Shown: piece by piece, positions 63,520 through 64,000 of the stretch | How positions within the stretch are numbered: position 1 is the stretch's first letter | How the letters are laid out: each line of letters opens with the position of its first letter | From: Desulfobulbaceae bacterium | GTDB lineage: Bacteria; Desulfobacterota; Desulfobulbia; Desulfobulbales; Desulfocapsaceae | DNA: 64,000 nucleotides | Direction of reading: 5' to 3' | NCBI GenBank assembly: GCA_024227155.1 | Contig: JAAELB010001013.1 | Span: forward strand, 1-64,000 | The notes under the pieces: model-generated | What the model saw: only the letters and a program-made list of their open reading frames with translations | Databases searched by the model: none | What the model was told of the DNA's origin: nothing | Translations under genes and position numbers: made by a program

Positions 63520-64000
63520 TCAAATTTTATTTTTTCTTACCTGGTCTCCGGGAAGCATTTCAACCAGACCTTCCAGTTCAAGAAAAAGCAGTAACTCGCT
63601 TACCCGTGCAGGCGATTCCCCGGACATTTCAATGAGTGTATCCCTAAGCTGTGGATACGGCTCTATAAACTTCAGCAACGCCAAGGCATCCGGGTCTATC
63701 TCAAAATCGTTTTCTTCTAATTTGGGCTCATGAACCTGTGGAGACAGATCCAGATGTTCAAGCTCCACCAGGATATCATCAACATTTTGGACAAGTTTTG
63801 CTCCCTGCTGAAGGAGCCAGTGGGTCCCCTCACTTTTAAACGAGTCAACCTGGCCGGGGACGGCAAATACCTCTCTTCCAATATCAAGACCAATCTGAGC
63901 GGTAATAAGTGAACCTGACTTTTTTGCAGCCTCCACAACCACCACTCCACTCGACAAACCTGAAATAATCCTGTTTCTCGCGGGAAAGCGAAACCCGTCT
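63520..64000 (-). CDS. dprA: DNA processing protein DprA, 3' part only
   Basis: The gene runs off the right edge of the window, so only about the last 160 residues are seen. The Rossmann-type core RNRIISGLS continues into GVVVVEAAKKSGSLITA and AVPGQVDSFKSEGTHWLLQQGAKLV. A C-terminal winged-helix-like region ends the protein. DprA loads RecA on single-stranded DNA in natural transformation, and is also widely kept in non-competent bacteria. The start codon is outside the window. Confidence 0.92.
   Translation of the reverse strand, partial: DGFRFPARNRIISGLSSGVVVVEAAKKSGSLITAQIGLDIGREVFAVPGQVDSFKSEGTHWLLQQGAKLVQNVDDILVELEHLDLSPQVHEPKLEENDFEIDPDALALLKFIEPYPQLRDTLIEMSGESPARVSELLLFLELEGLVEMLPGDQVRKNKI

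Overview
The window comes from a sulfate-reducing (or sulfur-disproportionating) bacterium of the Desulfobacterota, most likely the Desulfobulbales (relatives of Desulfotalea, Desulfocapsa and Desulforhopalus). The main evidence is a complete dsrA-dsrB-dsrD operon (57967-60753, minus strand). Supporting evidence is the delta-type ATP synthase, split into a separate F1 operon with paired b/b' subunits and an F0 operon with atpZ and atpI. The sequence looks mid-40s percent GC by eye; I did not count it. The genus cannot be fixed from the sequence alone. I saw no rRNA, tRNA or CRISPR array.

Layout. 1-1629: epmA and efp (EF-P and its lysyltransferase). 2109-5772: a tightly overlapping operon of YfcE-like phosphodiesterase, HIT protein and mutS. 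6060-10167: three envelope genes (amidase, transglutaminase-like, VanZ-like). 10263-16308: F1 operon atpF'-F-H-A-G-D-C. 16592-22126: alaS, an isochorismatase-like hydrolase and acs. 22640-23462: a small ArsR regulator, a DUF2892 membrane protein and a Cys-rich SAP-like protein. 23670-30946: carbon storage and glycolysis genes (PEP-synthase-like giant protein, gap, glgA-like). 31344-36514: yjbQ, a small unknown, a UbiD decarboxylase, rluB, an HU/IHF gene and rimO. 36653-40630: nucleoside phosphorylase, F0 operon atpZ-I-B-E and hemL. 40967-49247: trxA, trxB, bamD, NIL-ferredoxin, larB, secDF, a YkgJ-like protein and a HAD hydrolase. 49252-52999: a divergent pair, a cNMP-binding/DUF4388 protein and a membrane protein with an N-terminal E2 ubiquitin-conjugating-like domain. 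53033-57890: kdsD, metK, ahcY and birA. 57967-64000: dsrDBA, pgi, rpe and the 3' part of dprA.

Most genes are housekeeping. Two things stand out. The first is a family of about 90-130 bp dispersed elements, at least ten copies plus remnants. Each starts with a CCCGA..TCGG-type hairpin directly after a CTAA-like tetranucleotide and itself ends in CTAA. This boundary logic is like that of IS200/IS605-derived non-autonomous elements. It explains the head-to-tail tandems at 1752-1967 and 43175-43433, and one element nested in another at 45022-45228. A separate 140-bp MITE with 17-bp terminal inverted repeats and a 6-bp target duplication has inserted into one copy just upstream of metK, and an uninterrupted paralogue serves as the empty site. 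The elements often sit on gene boundaries and supply stop codons or lie directly before start codons.

The second is the 839-residue protein at 50480-52999. It joins an E2-like fold that keeps an HPD tripeptide and the catalytic-position cysteine (Cys95) to a transmembrane helix and TPR-like repeats, with no E1, ubiquitin-like protein or deubiquitinase nearby. This is the best candidate for an undescribed protein system in the window.
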